Shown: positions 31,801 through 42,960 of the stretch, piece after piece
Layout: every line of letters begins with the position of its first letter
Position numbering within the stretch: the first letter of the stretch is position 1
Source: Cepaea nemoralis
Lineage: Eukaryota; Mollusca; Gastropoda; Stylommatophora; Helicidae
Reading direction: 5' to 3'
DNA length: 64,000 bases
Assembly (NCBI GenBank): GCA_014155875.1
Contig: JACEFZ010024506.1
Coordinates: 611,813-675,812, forward strand
The notes under the pieces: model-generated
The model's input: only the letters and a program-made list of their open reading frames with translations
What the model was told of the DNA's origin: nothing
Databases searched by the model: none
Translations under genes and position numbers: made by a program

Positions 31801-32390
31801 AAGGCTAGAAGACCGGCGACTAAGACCAGGGTGAACTTTGTAAAAACACGATCGTGAGACCGTTGCGGCAGGTAGGGGTTTGGTTTTTGTTTTTGTAGAG
31901 TAACATACACATCACCATGTTCCATGGGGAGCCACGCAAGTAAATCATGCTGATCCACAAACATCTTGCCCTTGTTTCAAACTTTGACATTGATTGTAAC
32001 AGTTACATTTCGGTCACATCACCCAATATACTTGTACTTCGGTGTTTGCAAGTACGGGCACTAACTCTGGCTCACTGAGTCAACCTAAAACTCTACCCAT
32101 GGTTATCATAGCGCAGCTGGTCCTTGCAGAAAGTCGCTTTCATCATGACGCGTCGGAAAGACTCTATATCTTTCACCAGGTCCCCTCACGCATTTCCATG
32201 CCCAGGGTGTCCTTAGTGTCCGGTGTCCAGGTTTATGTTGGTGGACCTGTGCTTCTATCAGGAACCACACCTTCCATTACTGTTCTTTTAAAACCACCGC
32301 GGCGTTTACTATTGCATTTCAGTTTGCTATTGTTGTTTATTAGTCTGCTTTAAACGATAGTGTTTGTCTGCTTCTTGATGCACGGTATTC
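31801..32390. other. Gene-free stretch
   Basis: One 103-codon frame (32042-32353) has no recognisable motif, composition or splice support. Ends in a T run near 32400. Confidence 0.4.
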
Positions 32391-32394
32391 TAAG

Positions 32395-32775
32395 ATTTTT
32401 TTTTTTTTTTTGCCCTCGCTTACTTTGAACTCAAGCGTAGTCCATATACACTACTTCTAGTAGTGCTGGACTAAATTTTGTGTGTGGATTAGCTTTCACT
32501 ATTACCATTGTCCCTCGCCATCAGGCGAACCCACTCCGACGTCAGAGGTACTTGCAATTTACGCTCCCAAGTCAAGGACGATAGGTCAACATTTTAGTAC
32601 AACTGTCCGGTGATCGAGTGAAATGGCGAGTCATGACCGCCCACGCTTTCCGGCATGGCACATGATTGATTGATTGATTGACTGTCCGGTGTAAGGGTTG
32701 AACCCTTACCTCGGCAGCAGCACACAGGATGTTTAAGAACACGCGCTCTTATCCATTCGGCCATGCTGACCTATA
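32395..32775 (-). repeat. SINE family IV copy, tRNA-headed, carrying a LINE-tail insertion
   Basis: Read on the minus strand it opens ggtcagcatggccgaatgga, which is very like a tRNA 5' half with A box, followed by agggttcaacccttac (B box). The body (aagtcaaggacgataggtc, accatcaggcgaa, actacttctagtagtgctgg on the plus strand) recurs at 49887-50130. Split by 32613-32680. Confidence 0.75.
32613..32680 (+). mobile_element. 68-bp LINE family B tail insertion
   Basis: Only the last 68 bases of family B (gatcgagtgaaatggcgag to ggcatggcacatg) plus an (attg)n tail are present. It is flanked by a perfect 11-bp duplication ACTGTCCGGTG (32602-32612, 32681-32691). This is the mark of target-primed reverse transcription with extreme 5' truncation. 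Confidence 0.88.
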
Positions 32776-33090
32776 TTTCTGTTTCATGTCAATTCAGAAA
32801 CCTCCCAATTTCTGGGTGATTGTGAAATGGTGTCTGATTCACATTTGTATGTTGCCAAATAAATGATTCATATTCTCAAAATGTCTAATCTCATGTAGAT
32901 GTTGTCACATTTCAACAAAATCTGAACAGACAAGCGTGCTAATCATTGAGGGAAAGTGCAAACAGTAGAATGTTGGTGACATTGTACATCCTACAACTAC
33001 GTTTTGGTGGCCATTTCAACAAATTCTGAACACCAAAGACAACTGGATTCATGAGAATAACATGCCCCCGAAACTGAACTTCCGTAGCCA
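32776..33090. other. Gene-free stretch
   Basis: Nothing recognised. Confidence 0.35.
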
Positions 33091-33094
33091 TATT

Positions 33095-33310
33095 GAATGT
33101 CACGTTGCAGTGACTGGGAAAGAACAATGGTAGAAGGCATGGTCCTGGAAGAAGAAGCAGAGTTCGAACAGCACGAAGGTGGATCCAGGACATTGAAGAC
33201 ACAATGCGCATCAAGCTGCATGTAGCAGGAGAATTGGCAAGAGATTGAGACACTCTTCGGGGGAGTGGACGAGATAAAAGTTACCTTCTGCTAAGGCCAT
33301 GCTATATGAT
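33095..33310 (+). mobile_element. LINE family C remnant (C-terminal end)
   Basis: One frame reads KNNGRRHGPGRRSR, then ARRWIQDIEDTMRIKLHVAG and ELARD before a stop. This is the Arg-rich RRW-x-D-I ending common in endonuclease/reverse-transcriptase LINE polyproteins. It differs from families A and B. Confidence 0.5.
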
Positions 33311-33315
33311 GATAT

Positions 33316-34272
33316 GAGGGCGAGTCAATAAGTAAGTCACACAGTTCTGTGGGATGGCAGGATAAATGTAGTTGGTGTTTTCTACAGGTGTCATTAGGTA
33401 ACAGCAACATCGAACTGTATATTCCCGTTCGTCAGGTGGCACTAGGTGTCTCATGCGCATGCGCAGCGCATAAACAAAATGGCGACTGTACTTACGGAGT
33501 GTACAACCAAAGAGCAACGTGCTGTTGTGCGTTTTTTTTTTTTGGGGGGGGGGGCAAAAGGACTACCTGCAAAGGACATTCATAAGGAAATGCTTCCTGT
33601 TTATGCTGACAAATGTTTGTCCCGTAAAGCGGTGCATAGCTGGGTAGAAAATTTTCTCAAGGACGCTCTAAAATTGTTGATGAAATCCGATCTGGTCGTC
33701 CTGTTGAGATTGCAACAGAAGCATCCGTGCAGCGGGTGGAGGAGATGATTAGAGGTGACAGGCGAGTAACGATAGATCTCTGTAGCATCTGCAATAGGGT
33801 GCTCACATGGTTCAGCATACAGCATAATGCATGATCGATTGCAATTTCCAGGACTGCTGACTAGAGGAGTGTTGCTTCTTCATTACAATGCCAGACCATA
33901 TACGGCTCGATTAACTCAAGAGAAAATTAATTACCCAACTAAGGTGGGACGTTCTGGAACATCCACCTTACAGCCCCGACTTAGCCCCTAGCGATTTCCA
34001 CCTTTTTGGTCCACTGAAAACCCACCTTGGAGGGGACATTTCGTCGAAGTTGAATGTGAAATGAAACCGCAGTTTAGAAAATAGAGCACGCAGTTCTGTG
34101 CAGCCGGTTTGGGAGGACTGATAAAACGATGGGATAAGTGCATCAATGTTGGTGGAAATTAAGTTGCGAAATAAAGGGACAATGTATGTATAAAAATAAA
34201 CTTGTTTCAAGTTGTTATCATATTTAGTTATTTTTCTATAGACATATATGACTTACTTATTGACTCGTCCTC
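33316..34272 (+). mobile_element. Degenerate mariner element
   Basis: Ends are inverted repeats: GAGGGCGAGTCAATAAGTAA at the left and its near complement ttacttattgactcgtcctc at the right, followed by TA. Inside, transposase pieces: CTTKEQRAVVRFFF, the helix-turn-helix KDIHKEMLPVYADKCLSRKA (about 33480-33660), then LLHYNARPYTARLTQEKIN and SDFHLFGPLKTHLGGD near 33880-34040. The second catalytic Asp, normally before NARPHTA, is Tyr. The middle third is deleted, frames are broken, and a T/G homopolymer at 33531-33553 disrupts the first domain. Inactive. Confidence 0.88.
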
Positions 34273-34289
34273 TAATTATACTCACTATA

Positions 34290-34700
34290 TACGCGTTGGC
34301 TTCAAATGAAAACCTTACATGTTTTTATTTTTTGTATTCTTTGGGGTGAACATATTCTGAAAAGGTACAGAAGAAATGTATGATTTTTCGATGTAGTCAC
34401 CACTGCGTTCAATGCAAGTCCTCCAGCGCCGACAAAGTGCTTGGATTCCTGAAGAAACATCGACTTTTGTGTCACTACTCTGTGTTCCTGACCCGGTCGT
34501 GAACAGTCTGGCACAGAAGTCAGGCTGTATTGAAACTTACTACTCCACTCATACACTTGATGGGCTGACAGGCATGCATCACCACACTGGACCTTCACTC
34601 GCCGATGAATGTCTATAGGTTTCGCCCCTTCACTGATTAAAAAATATGAATAACAGAACGTTGTTCTCTTTGGTGGCAATCAAAAGTGGGGCGACCATCT
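34290..34700 (-). mobile_element. Internally deleted mariner-like element
   Basis: The minus-strand frame 34302-34679 begins MPPKRTTFCYSYFLISEGAK and PIDIHRRVKVQCGDACLSAH, the mariner/SETMAR-like helix-turn-helix N-terminus. It then passes directly to the family's C-terminal end (GGLALNAVVTTSKNH, close to a W-x-x-C-I-x-x-x-G-x-Y-x-E-like end). The catalytic centre is missing. It lies 20 bp from the other mariner, in opposite orientation. The exact inverted-repeat ends are not resolved. Confidence 0.7.
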
Positions 34701-35049
34701 TTAAATTGTCTTTATGACGTCACCGTGTTCGTTTGCACCGTGATGTCATGTGCTTAAACCCTCCTGACATCCTTAAAAACAGTATTGCCAGTTTATAAGA
34801 CAATGACTTGGGTATTGTAATTTCTATCACACTTTTTTTGTACATACAGGCACTGCATCAATAGTCAAGTAAATGACGTTTTTGGCAACCCGTAAGGCGC
34901 ATTGGACATGATCTTAGACCTACCTTTATTTTTAGACCGACCTGCACTCGATGGATGATATGGTCAATGACACGCCGGTCGATTTTACTTCCAAATATAT
35001 TTCCTAGTACTCTTTTTAGGCTAGATCAACTGGTCAATTTAAAAGAAAT
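34701..35049. other. Gene-free stretch
   Basis: No feature recognised. Confidence 0.35.
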
Positions 35050-35200
35050 CCGCTGCGACCAGTAGTTTGCCATTGCTTTCTGAACGAGAAGTCAACGTTT
35101 AACTCCAACTTAATGCGGTGTAGGGGTGGATCTCCTACCTTGTCATCAGCGCACCGATAGTTTAATAACGAGCGCTCCTATCTTTTCGACCATGTCAACG
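35050..35200 (-). repeat. SINE family I copy with tRNA-like head
   Basis: On the minus strand: cgttgacatggtcgaaaaga (tRNA-like A box region), then ggtaggagatccacccctac (B-box position), then ctcgttcagaaagcaatggc. This copy shows that the family I body can be attached to a tRNA-like head. Confidence 0.6.
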
Positions 35201-35227
35201 TCTTTAATTTGAATTCTACGTTGTATT

Positions 35228-35332
35228 TTATAATGAACAGACAATTCATGTTTCTGTGATAAACTGGCAGACAATTCATGTTTCTGTGATAACAAGGCAG
35301 AACAACTCATGTTTCTGTGATAAACAGGCTAA
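35228..35332. repeat. Three-copy tandem repeat
   Basis: agacaattcatgtttctgtg occurs three times at about 37-bp spacing, with small changes. Confidence 0.8.
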
Positions 35333-36350
35333 GTGGAGGTCTGACAGGAGATCTGAATGGAGGTCTGAGTGAAGGTCTGAGTGGAGGTCTGAAAGGAGGC
35401 CTGAATGGAGGTCTGAGTGGAGGTCTGAATGGAGGTCCGAATAGAGGTCTGAGTGTAGGTCTGAGTGGAGGTCTGAGTGGAGGTCTGAGAGGAGGTCTGA
35501 GTGGAGGTCTGAATGGAGGTCTGAATGGTGGTCTGAGTGGAGGTCTAAATGGAGGTCCAAATGGTGGTCTGAGTGGAGGTCTGAGTGGAGGTCTGAATGG
35601 AGGTCTGAGTGCAGGTCTGAATGGAGGTCAAAATGGTGGTCTGAGTGGAGGTCTGAGTGGAGGTCTGAATGAGGTCTGAGTGGAGGTCTGAATGGAGGTC
35701 TGAGTGGAAGTCTGAATGGAGGTCCGAATGGAGGTCTGAGTGGAGGTCTGAGTGGAGGTCTGAGTGGAAGTCTGAATGGAGGTCCGAATGGAGGTCTGAG
35801 TGGAGGTCTGAGTGGAGGTCTGAGTGGAAGTCTGAATGGAGGTCCGAATGGAGGTCTGAATGGAGGTCTGAATGAAGGTCTGAGTGGAGGTCTGAATGGA
35901 GGTCTAAGTGGAGGTCTGAGTGGAGGTCTGAGTGGAGATCTGAATGAAGGTCTTAGTGGAGGTCAGAATGGAGGTCTAAGTGGAGGTCTGAGTGGAGGTC
36001 TGAATGGATGTCTGAGTGGAGGTCTAAGTGGAGGTCTAAATGGAGGTCTGAGTGGAGGTCTGAATGGAGGTCTGAGTGGAGGTCTGAATGGAAGTCTAAG
36101 TGGAGGTCAGAATGGAGGTCTGATTGGAGGTCTAAGTGGAGGTCTGAATGGAGGTCTGAATGGAGGTCTGAGTGGAGGTCTGAGTGGAGGTCTGAGTGGA
36201 AGTCTAAATGGAGGTCTGAATGGAGGTCTGAGTGAAGGTCTGAATGAAGGTCTGAGTGGAGGTCTGAGTGGAGGTCTCAATGGAGGTCTAAGTGAAGGTA
36301 TGAATGCAGGTTTGATAGGAGGTCTGAGTGGAGGTCTCAGTGCGATCTAA
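35333..36350. repeat. 12-bp purine-rich minisatellite, about 85 units
   Basis: The unit GGTCTGAGTGGA alternates with GGTCTGAATGGA and rarer forms. As 12 is a multiple of 3, frames stay open on both strands for long distances (Gly-Leu-Ser/Asn repeats, Glu-Trp-Arg-Ser repeats, Ser-Asp-Leu-His repeats). None has a promoter, splice or family argument. Followed by SINE sequence at 36415. Confidence 0.95.
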
Positions 36351-36414
36351 GAAGATTAGGGAGTAGAGACTCATGTCAATTTATTTAACTAAAAGTAAAC
36401 AAGGAAGTTAGTTG

Positions 36415-36669
36415 TATATCCTTTACTGAATGTCGTAGGCAACCTCAGGATTTTTCGGCTGTTTGTGATTTCTTGGTAAGTTTTACGTTCAGTAGTTTGC
36501 CATTGCTTTCTGAAGGAATGGCACTCATACCATTGTAAGAAAACCAGCGCAAGACGTTCTGCTTCCAAATCATCAAAGCTGTATGTATAACACGGGATAC
36601 GGGATTACGAATTGCACTCGTAAGCGCTTAGCGACCTCTAGCACACTGGATAGAAGGCGTATCAATGAA
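36415..36669 (-). repeat. SINE family I copy
   Basis: tatcctttactgaatgtcg, ttttacgttcagtagtttgc and cattgctttctgaaggaatg match the family I body in reverse; the head region extends to about 36660. Confidence 0.6.
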
Positions 36670-37215
36670 CTGCCCAGTTTTAACATAGTTAAAGTACCAT
36701 CAACTGCCCAGTTTTAACATAGTTAAAGTACCATCAACTGCCCAGTTTTAACATAGTTAAAGTACCATCAACTGCCCAGTTTTACCATAGTTAAGCACCA
36801 TTAACTGCCAAGTTTTACAGTAATTAAGTACCATCAACTGCCTAGTTTTACCATAGTTAAAGTACCATCAACTGCCCAGTTTTACCAAAGTAAGTACCAT
36901 CAACCGGTTTCTGTTGCGAACGCTTGCGTTCGAAACAAAGCTGCGACCGATTTGGCAGCAGACTGTGTTGTGCTGAGTTTTAACGAGGTGGTATGGGAGC
37001 CGGTCGTTCAGAAAGTAATGGCAAACTACTGAACGTAAAACTTGTCAAGACATCAACAACAGCAGTAAAATGCTGGTGTTAACAGCGATGTCCTGTAAAA
37101 AGGATATGCAAACAACAACAATAATAACAACAACAACAACAACAACAACAACAAACTAAAACAAAAGTACCATCAACAGCCTAGTTTTACTACAGTTAAG
37201 TACCATTAATGTGCT
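36670..37215. repeat. 34-bp minisatellite split by a SINE
   Basis: Units with accatcaactgcccagtttt and a(a/c)catagttaaagt run from 36670 to 36905 (7 copies) and resume at 37165-37215 (accatcaacagcctagtttt). The insert between is the SINE at 36906-37155. Confidence 0.85.
36906..37155 (+). repeat. SINE family I copy with (AAC)n tail
   Basis: Body phrases cggtcgttcagaaagtaatg, ggtgttaacagcgatgtcct and aaggatatgc are followed by an (aac)n tail at 37108-37153. Inserted into the 34-bp array. Confidence 0.75.
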
Positions 37216-37700
37216 ATGGATCATTCTAGCCTGTAGTGAGCATCGCTCATTGTAACTGCCCACAAGTTGTATGTAACGGTTTCCACGAGTTTCTGTGAGT
37301 GAGCTTTGTTGACCTATTTTCTCTTACGTCCCTGGAACGTCTTGAAACAAGCAGTCGTGTTTTAGTTTTTATGTAGGGATGTCAGTTGCTAGACTCCGTG
37401 TCTGCTGTCAAAGCTTAAATAGTTAGGGACAATTTTCTTTCCTCCCCTCAACCGCGAAAAAATATTAAGTCAGTAAAGACACAGTCGCGTTTCACCCCCT
37501 TCAGTTGATCTAAAGTACCCGCCAGCGGCCGCAGAACTGAGTACGGCCATTTTACAACAACGTCGTTCTATTTACCAATTTTGTAAGTATATATTTTATG
37601 TATAAATGTTAGCAAATATAGTAACTATTGCTGAGATCTTGTTAATGAGTTTTCTTCCAAGTGTCTGTTATGAGAAGGATATGTTTCAACCCCAGTTATG
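37216..37700. other. Gene-free stretch
   Basis: No supported gene. A short ctcccctcaaccgcg region is GC-richer than its surroundings but carries no motif I can name. Confidence 0.35.
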
Positions 37701-37704
37701 TGTC

Positions 37705-38070
37705 ACTGTTAGTTGCATGTCCTTTACAGGACGTTGAAATCAACCTCATAAATTATTAGCTATTTGTTATTAACTAGCAGTGGCTAATTACTGAACATTT
37801 TGCTTGGTAAATTACAAACAGCCAAAACATGCAGGCGTTGATTGCGACGCCCTGTAAAGAGCATACAGCTAGCGACTAACTTGTGATTTGCTAGACAATG
37901 TTAGTTTGCCACTGCCTTTTGAACGACCGACGCCTAATACTATAGAAATCAACGCAATGCAGTCTGCTTCCAACGTCCACAGCCGATTTCGAACCCTTGA
38001 CTCGTTATGATGGGGAATTATGAAACTGCGTACCTCACTATCCCCTAATCCACAGGCCCGGTGTCACGAT
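37705..38070 (-). repeat. Composite of SINE family I pieces
   Basis: atgtcctttacaggacgttg (37728), a short inverted piece at 37790-37870 and gtttgccactgccttttgaa (37904) are family I body. At 37960-38060, minus strand, attaggggatagtgaggtac and aagggttcgaaatcgg look like the A and B boxes of its tRNA-like head. Confidence 0.55.
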
Positions 38071-38585
38071 GAAGTCGTAATTGTCGGCTCGCTTATGTGT
38101 CCAGTTTATTTCATCTAGGCAGATCCCTCCCAGGTAGCCAGTGTTTTTATCCGTGTCAATTTTATTTTTATAATTGTCTCGGCAGATTTGTGTCGTTCGT
38201 TCTTCCTTTACCCTTCATGAACAAATTCACGCCAAGTCGTCTTTTTTTATCCTTCTGCAGCTCCCTCCACGTCCTCATCATATTAACCTGACTCTTCTCC
38301 GTGTGTTCCGAAGTCTTCATAGATTGCCCTGTGTGCTGCACGCAAAGGGTGTTCTTGTTGTACTGTGTTCTCAGTTTCCCCTCCAACGCCGGCGTCTTTT
38401 CCCCAGCTCTTGATTAGCAGGAACGGGTCCAGTTCTCCCGTGTTGTCCACAGTAGTGCTTCTGTCTTGCCAATTTAATTCTTCTATTAAGCACATGCACC
38501 AATTAATTGTGAATAGCTTATTAGTGTTTTACTCGTTCTGTTTTTCTAACCAATACGGCAATACTGAAAGTTAAATATTGCAGGT
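38071..38585. other. Gene-free stretch
   Basis: Short overlapping frames on both strands (60-80 codons) show no conserved motif. Nothing else seen. Confidence 0.35.
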
Positions 38586-38589
38586 TTGA

Positions 38590-38975
38590 TAACTAGGTTT
38601 TTCTGTTGACTTCTACAAAGTTCATAATGCTTAGATTCTTTCCTGTTGAATTTTCTTTGACTTCCACAAAGTTCATAATGTTAATATTCTCGCTGTTGTA
38701 TTTCTTTTGACTTCTCAAAGTTCATAATGCTAAGATTTTTGCATGTATTGTATTTTGAATTACACAAAGTTCATAATACTAAGATTCTTGTCTGTTGCAT
38801 TTTCTCTTGATTTCCACAAAGTTCATAATGCTAAGATTCTTGTCTGTTGTATTTTCTCTTGATTTCCACAAAGTTCATAATGCTAAGATTCTTGTCTGTT
38901 GTATTTTCTCTTGACTTCCACAAAGTTCATAATGCTAAGATTCTTGCCTGTCGCATTTTCCAAACATATATTCTC
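38590..38975. repeat. 52-bp minisatellite, about 7 units
   Basis: caaagttcataatgctaaga, ttcttgtctgttgtattttc and tcttgatttcca recur with a 52-bp period (38821, 38873 and so on). Early units are diverged. Confidence 0.88.
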
Positions 38976-38984
38976 CCATATTTG

Positions 38985-41900
38985 GCTACATTGCTATCTT
39001 ATTAGGTGTGGCAGACATTGCTACCTTATTAGGTGTGGCAGATATTGCTACCTTATTAGGTGTGGCATACATTGCTACCTTATTAGGTGTGGCATACATT
39101 GCTATATTATTATGCGTGGCATACATTGCTACCTTACTAGGTGTGGCAGATATTGCTACCTTATGTGTGGCAGACATTGCTACCTTATTAGGTGTGGCAG
39201 ATATTGCTACCTTATTAGGTGTGGCAGATATTGCTATCTTATTAGGTGTGGCATACATTGCTACCTTATTTGGTGTGGCAGACATTGCTACCTTATTAGG
39301 TGTGGCAAACATTGCTACCTTATTAGGTGTGGCAGACATGCTACCTTATTAGGTGTGGCATACATTGCTACCTTATTAGGTGTGGCAGACATTGCTACCT
39401 TATTAGGTGTGGCATACATTGCTACCTTATTAGGTGTGGCAGACATTGCTACCTTATTAGGTGTGGCATACATTGCTACCTTATTAGGTGTGGCATACAT
39501 TGCTACCTTATTAGGTGTGGCATACATTGCTATCTTATTAGGTGTGGCATACATTGCTACCTTATTTGGTGTGGCAGACATTGCTACCTTAGGTGTGGCA
39601 AACATTGCTACCTTATTAGGTGTGGCAGACATGCTACCTTATTAGGTGTGGCAGACATGCTACCTTATTAGGTGTGGCAAACATTGCTACCTTATTAGGT
39701 GTGGCAGACATTGCTACCTTATTAGGTGTGGCATACATTGCTACCTTATTAGGTGTGACATACATTGCTACCTTATTAGGTGTGGCATACATTGCTATCT
39801 TATTAGGTGTGGCATACATTGCTACCTTATTTGGTGTGGCAGACATTGCTGCCTTATTAGGTGTGGCAAACATTGCTACCTTATTAGGTGTGGCAGACAT
39901 GCTACCTTATTAGGTGTGGCAAACATTGCTACCTTATTAGGTGTGGCAGACATTGCTACCTTATTAGGTGTGGCATACATTGCTACCTAATTAGGTGTGG
40001 CAGACATTGCTACCTTATTAGGTGTGGCATACATTGCTACCTAATTAGGTGTGGCAGACATTGCTACCTTATTAGGTGTGGCAGACATAGCTACCTTATT
40101 AGGTGTGGCAGACATTTCTACCTTATTAGGTGTGGCATACATTGCTACCTTATTAGGTGTGGCAGATATTGCTATCTTATTAGGTGTGGCAGACATTGCT
40201 ACCTTATTAGGTGTGGCATACATTGCTACCTTATTTGGTGTGGCAGACATTGCTACCTTATTAGGTGTGGCAAACATTGCTACCTTATTAGGTGTGGCAG
40301 ACATGCTACCTTATTAGGTGTGGCAAACATTGCTACCTTATTAGGTGTGGCAGACATTGCTACCTTATTAGGTGTGGCATACATTGCTACCTATTAGGTG
40401 TGGCAGACATTGCTACCTTATTAGGTGTGGCATACATTGCTACCTTATTAGGTGTGGCATACATTGCTACCTTATTAGGTGTGGCATACATTGCTATCTT
40501 ATTAGGTGTGGCATACATTGCTACCTTATTTGGTGTGGCAGACATTGCTACCTTATTAGGTGTGGCAAACATTGCTACCTTATTAGGTGTGGCAGACATG
40601 CTACCTTATTATGTGTGGCAGACATTTCTACCTTATTAGGTGTGGCAGACATTGCTACCTTATTAGGTGTGGCAGATATTGCTATCTTATTAGGTGTGGC
40701 AGACATTGCTACCTTATTAGGTGTGGCATACATTGCTACCTTATTTGGTGTGGCAGACATTGCTACCTTATTAGGTGTGGCAAACATTGCTACCTTATTA
40801 GGTGTGGCAGACATGATACCTTATTAGGTGTGGCAAACATTGCTACCTTATTAGGTGTGGCAGACATTGCTACCTTATTAGGTGTGGCATACATTGCTAC
40901 CTTATTAGGTGTGGCAGACATTGCTACCTTATTAGGTGTGGCAGACATTGCTACCTTATTAGGTGTGGCATACATTGCTACCTTATTAGGTGTGGCATAC
41001 ATTGCTACCTTATTAGGTGTGGCATACATTGCTATCTTATTAGGTGTGGCATACATTGCTACCTTATTTGGTGTGGCAGACATTGCTACCTTATTAGGTG
41101 TGGCAAACATTGCTACCTTATTAGGTGTGGCAGACATGCTACCTTATTAGGTGTGGCAGACATGCTACCTTATTAGGTGTGGCAAACATTGCTACCTTAT
41201 TAGGTGTGGCAGACATTGCTACCTTATTAGGTGTGGCATACATTGCTACCTTATTAGGTGTGGCATACATTGCTACCTTATTAGGTGTGGCATACATTGC
41301 TATCTTATTAGGTGTGGCATACATTGCTACCTTATTTGGTGTGGCAGACATTGCTACCTTATTAGGTGTGGCAAACATTGCTACCTTATTAGGTGTGGTA
41401 GACATGCTACCTTATTAGGCGTGGCAGACATGCTACCTTATTAGGTGTGGCAAACATTGCTACCTTATTAGGTGTGGCAGACATTGCTACCTTATTAGGT
41501 GTGGCATACATTGCTACCTAATTAGGTGTGGCAGACATTGCTACCTTATTAGGTGTGGCATACATTGCTACCTAATTAGGTGTGGCAGACATTGCTACCT
41601 TATTAGGTGTGGCAGACATAGCTACCTTATTAGGTGTGGCAGACATTTCTACCTTATTAGGTGTGGCATACATTGCTTTCTAATTAGGTATGGCATACAT
41701 TGCTTTCTAATTAGGTATGGCCTGCATTGCTATCTAATTAGGTGTGCATGCATTGCTTTCTAATTACGTGTGGCATACATTGATTTCTAATTATGTTTGG
41801 CATTCATTGATATCTAAGTGTGGGATACATTATCTAATTAGGTGTGCATGCATTGCTTTCTAATTACGTGTGGCATACATTGATTTCTAATTGTTTGGCA

Positions 41901-42085
41901 TTCATTGATATCTAATTAAGTGTGGCATACATTATCTAATTAGGTGTGCATGCATTGCTTTCTAATTAAGTGTGGCATACATGATTTCTAATTGTGGCAT
42001 TCATTGATTTCTAATTAGTGTGGCATACATTATCTAATTAGGTGTGGCATACATTATCTAATTAGGTGTGGCCTACATTGCTATA
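38985..42085. repeat. 27-bp minisatellite, about 100 units, with decayed right edge
   Basis: Units read attgctaccttattaggtgt plus ggcagac or ggcatac. Marker units (ttatttggtgtggc; shortened gacatgctacc) recur together at roughly 215-400 bp, so larger blocks were duplicated. After 41690 the unit decays to AT-rich variants (tctaattaggtgtgcatgca) up to 42085. Since 27 is nine codons, frames of up to 248 codons stay open on both strands as a nonapeptide repeat (LLGVADIAT, or YLIRCGRHC, or SATPNKVAM). I do not treat these as genes. Confidence 0.95.
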
Positions 42086-42354
42086 TGTGTCGATTCAAGT
42101 GTATTGTGTCGTATTATTTCAAGCATGTAGCTCATTACTTGAAGTATATTTTAGGGCTTGCTTTCCCTAACCTTTGACTGTCCTTAATTTACCTTCAAGG
42201 CAGCAGGTCCGTGTCTCTCTTCGTCTGGTTCCTATCCCTTGACTTGTCCGACATGGGAGACCCTACCAGTAGCTGCGCTTCCGTCAGCATAGCTTTGGGA
42301 ACATTGAGACATGCATGGCCCTCTACCACTGCAAGGTGGAGACCCAATATCGGG
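42086..42354. other. Gene-free spacer between arrays
   Basis: No feature recognised. Confidence 0.35.
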
Positions 42355-42620
42355 GTCATTAGGTGTTTCATTATATGCCTAGATGAGAGGTTAGGTGTTT
42401 CATTAGGTGTTTCATTATATGCCTAGATGAGAGGTTAGGTGTTTCATTAGGTGTTTCATTATATGCCTAGATGAGAGGTTAGGTGTTTCATTATATGCCT
42501 AGATGAGAGGTTAGGTGTTTCATTAGGTGTTTCATTATATGCCTAGAAGAGAGGTTAGGTGTTTCATTATATGCCTAGATGAGAGGTTAGGTGTTTCATT
42601 ATATGCCTAGATGAGGTTTC
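42355..42620. repeat. Minisatellite built from 16- and 32-bp units
   Basis: ttaggtgtttcattatatgc followed by ctagatgagagg repeats, with extra half units (ttaggtgtttca) inserted irregularly. About 9 copies. Confidence 0.88.
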
Positions 42621-42639
42621 CAAACCCAACTTACACTGT

Positions 42640-42960
42640 GTGATATATATGTAATAAAGATGTAAGCTACCAATGCCAAACCTGGACATTGACAAGGTAA
42701 AACAGAAAAACAGAATCTGAGATTCCTGAGAATGCTCAATATATATGAAGAGAGAACATCAGAAATGAAGAAATCAGGACTGAAATGAGTGGTTATAGCA
42801 GCGCCAGTTTTCACCAGAAACAAGATAGATTAGGCCATAGGACAAGATTATCTATTAACAGAATACTACAACTAGCAATGATCTACAAACTATATGGAAG
42901 CGGAAAAGGCCGGCCACGCAAACGATGGACAGAAGGAATAGAGTCCGTGTGAATCTATAC
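42640..42960 (+). mobile_element. Doubtful LINE remnant
   Basis: The piece aaaggccggccacgcaaacg with gatggacagaaggaatag would read K-A-G-H-A-N-D-G or, in another frame, GRPRKRWTEGIE, the Arg-rich ending of LINE polyproteins. Upstream EFLRMLNIYEERT may belong to it. Too decayed to be sure. Confidence 0.3.

Noticed and set aside
32042..32353. 103-codon plus-strand frame
   Set aside because: No recognisable motif, no neighbours and no splice evidence; length is within chance for this much DNA.
35276..36235. Long Gly-Leu-Ser, Glu-Trp-Arg-Ser and Ser-Asp-Leu-His ORFs
   Set aside because: Consequence of a 12-bp unit without stops; open on both strands; no start, splice or expression argument.
38899..41444. 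ORFs of up to 248 codons on both strands
   Set aside because: Consequence of the 27-bp unit; the same DNA is open in several frames on both strands.
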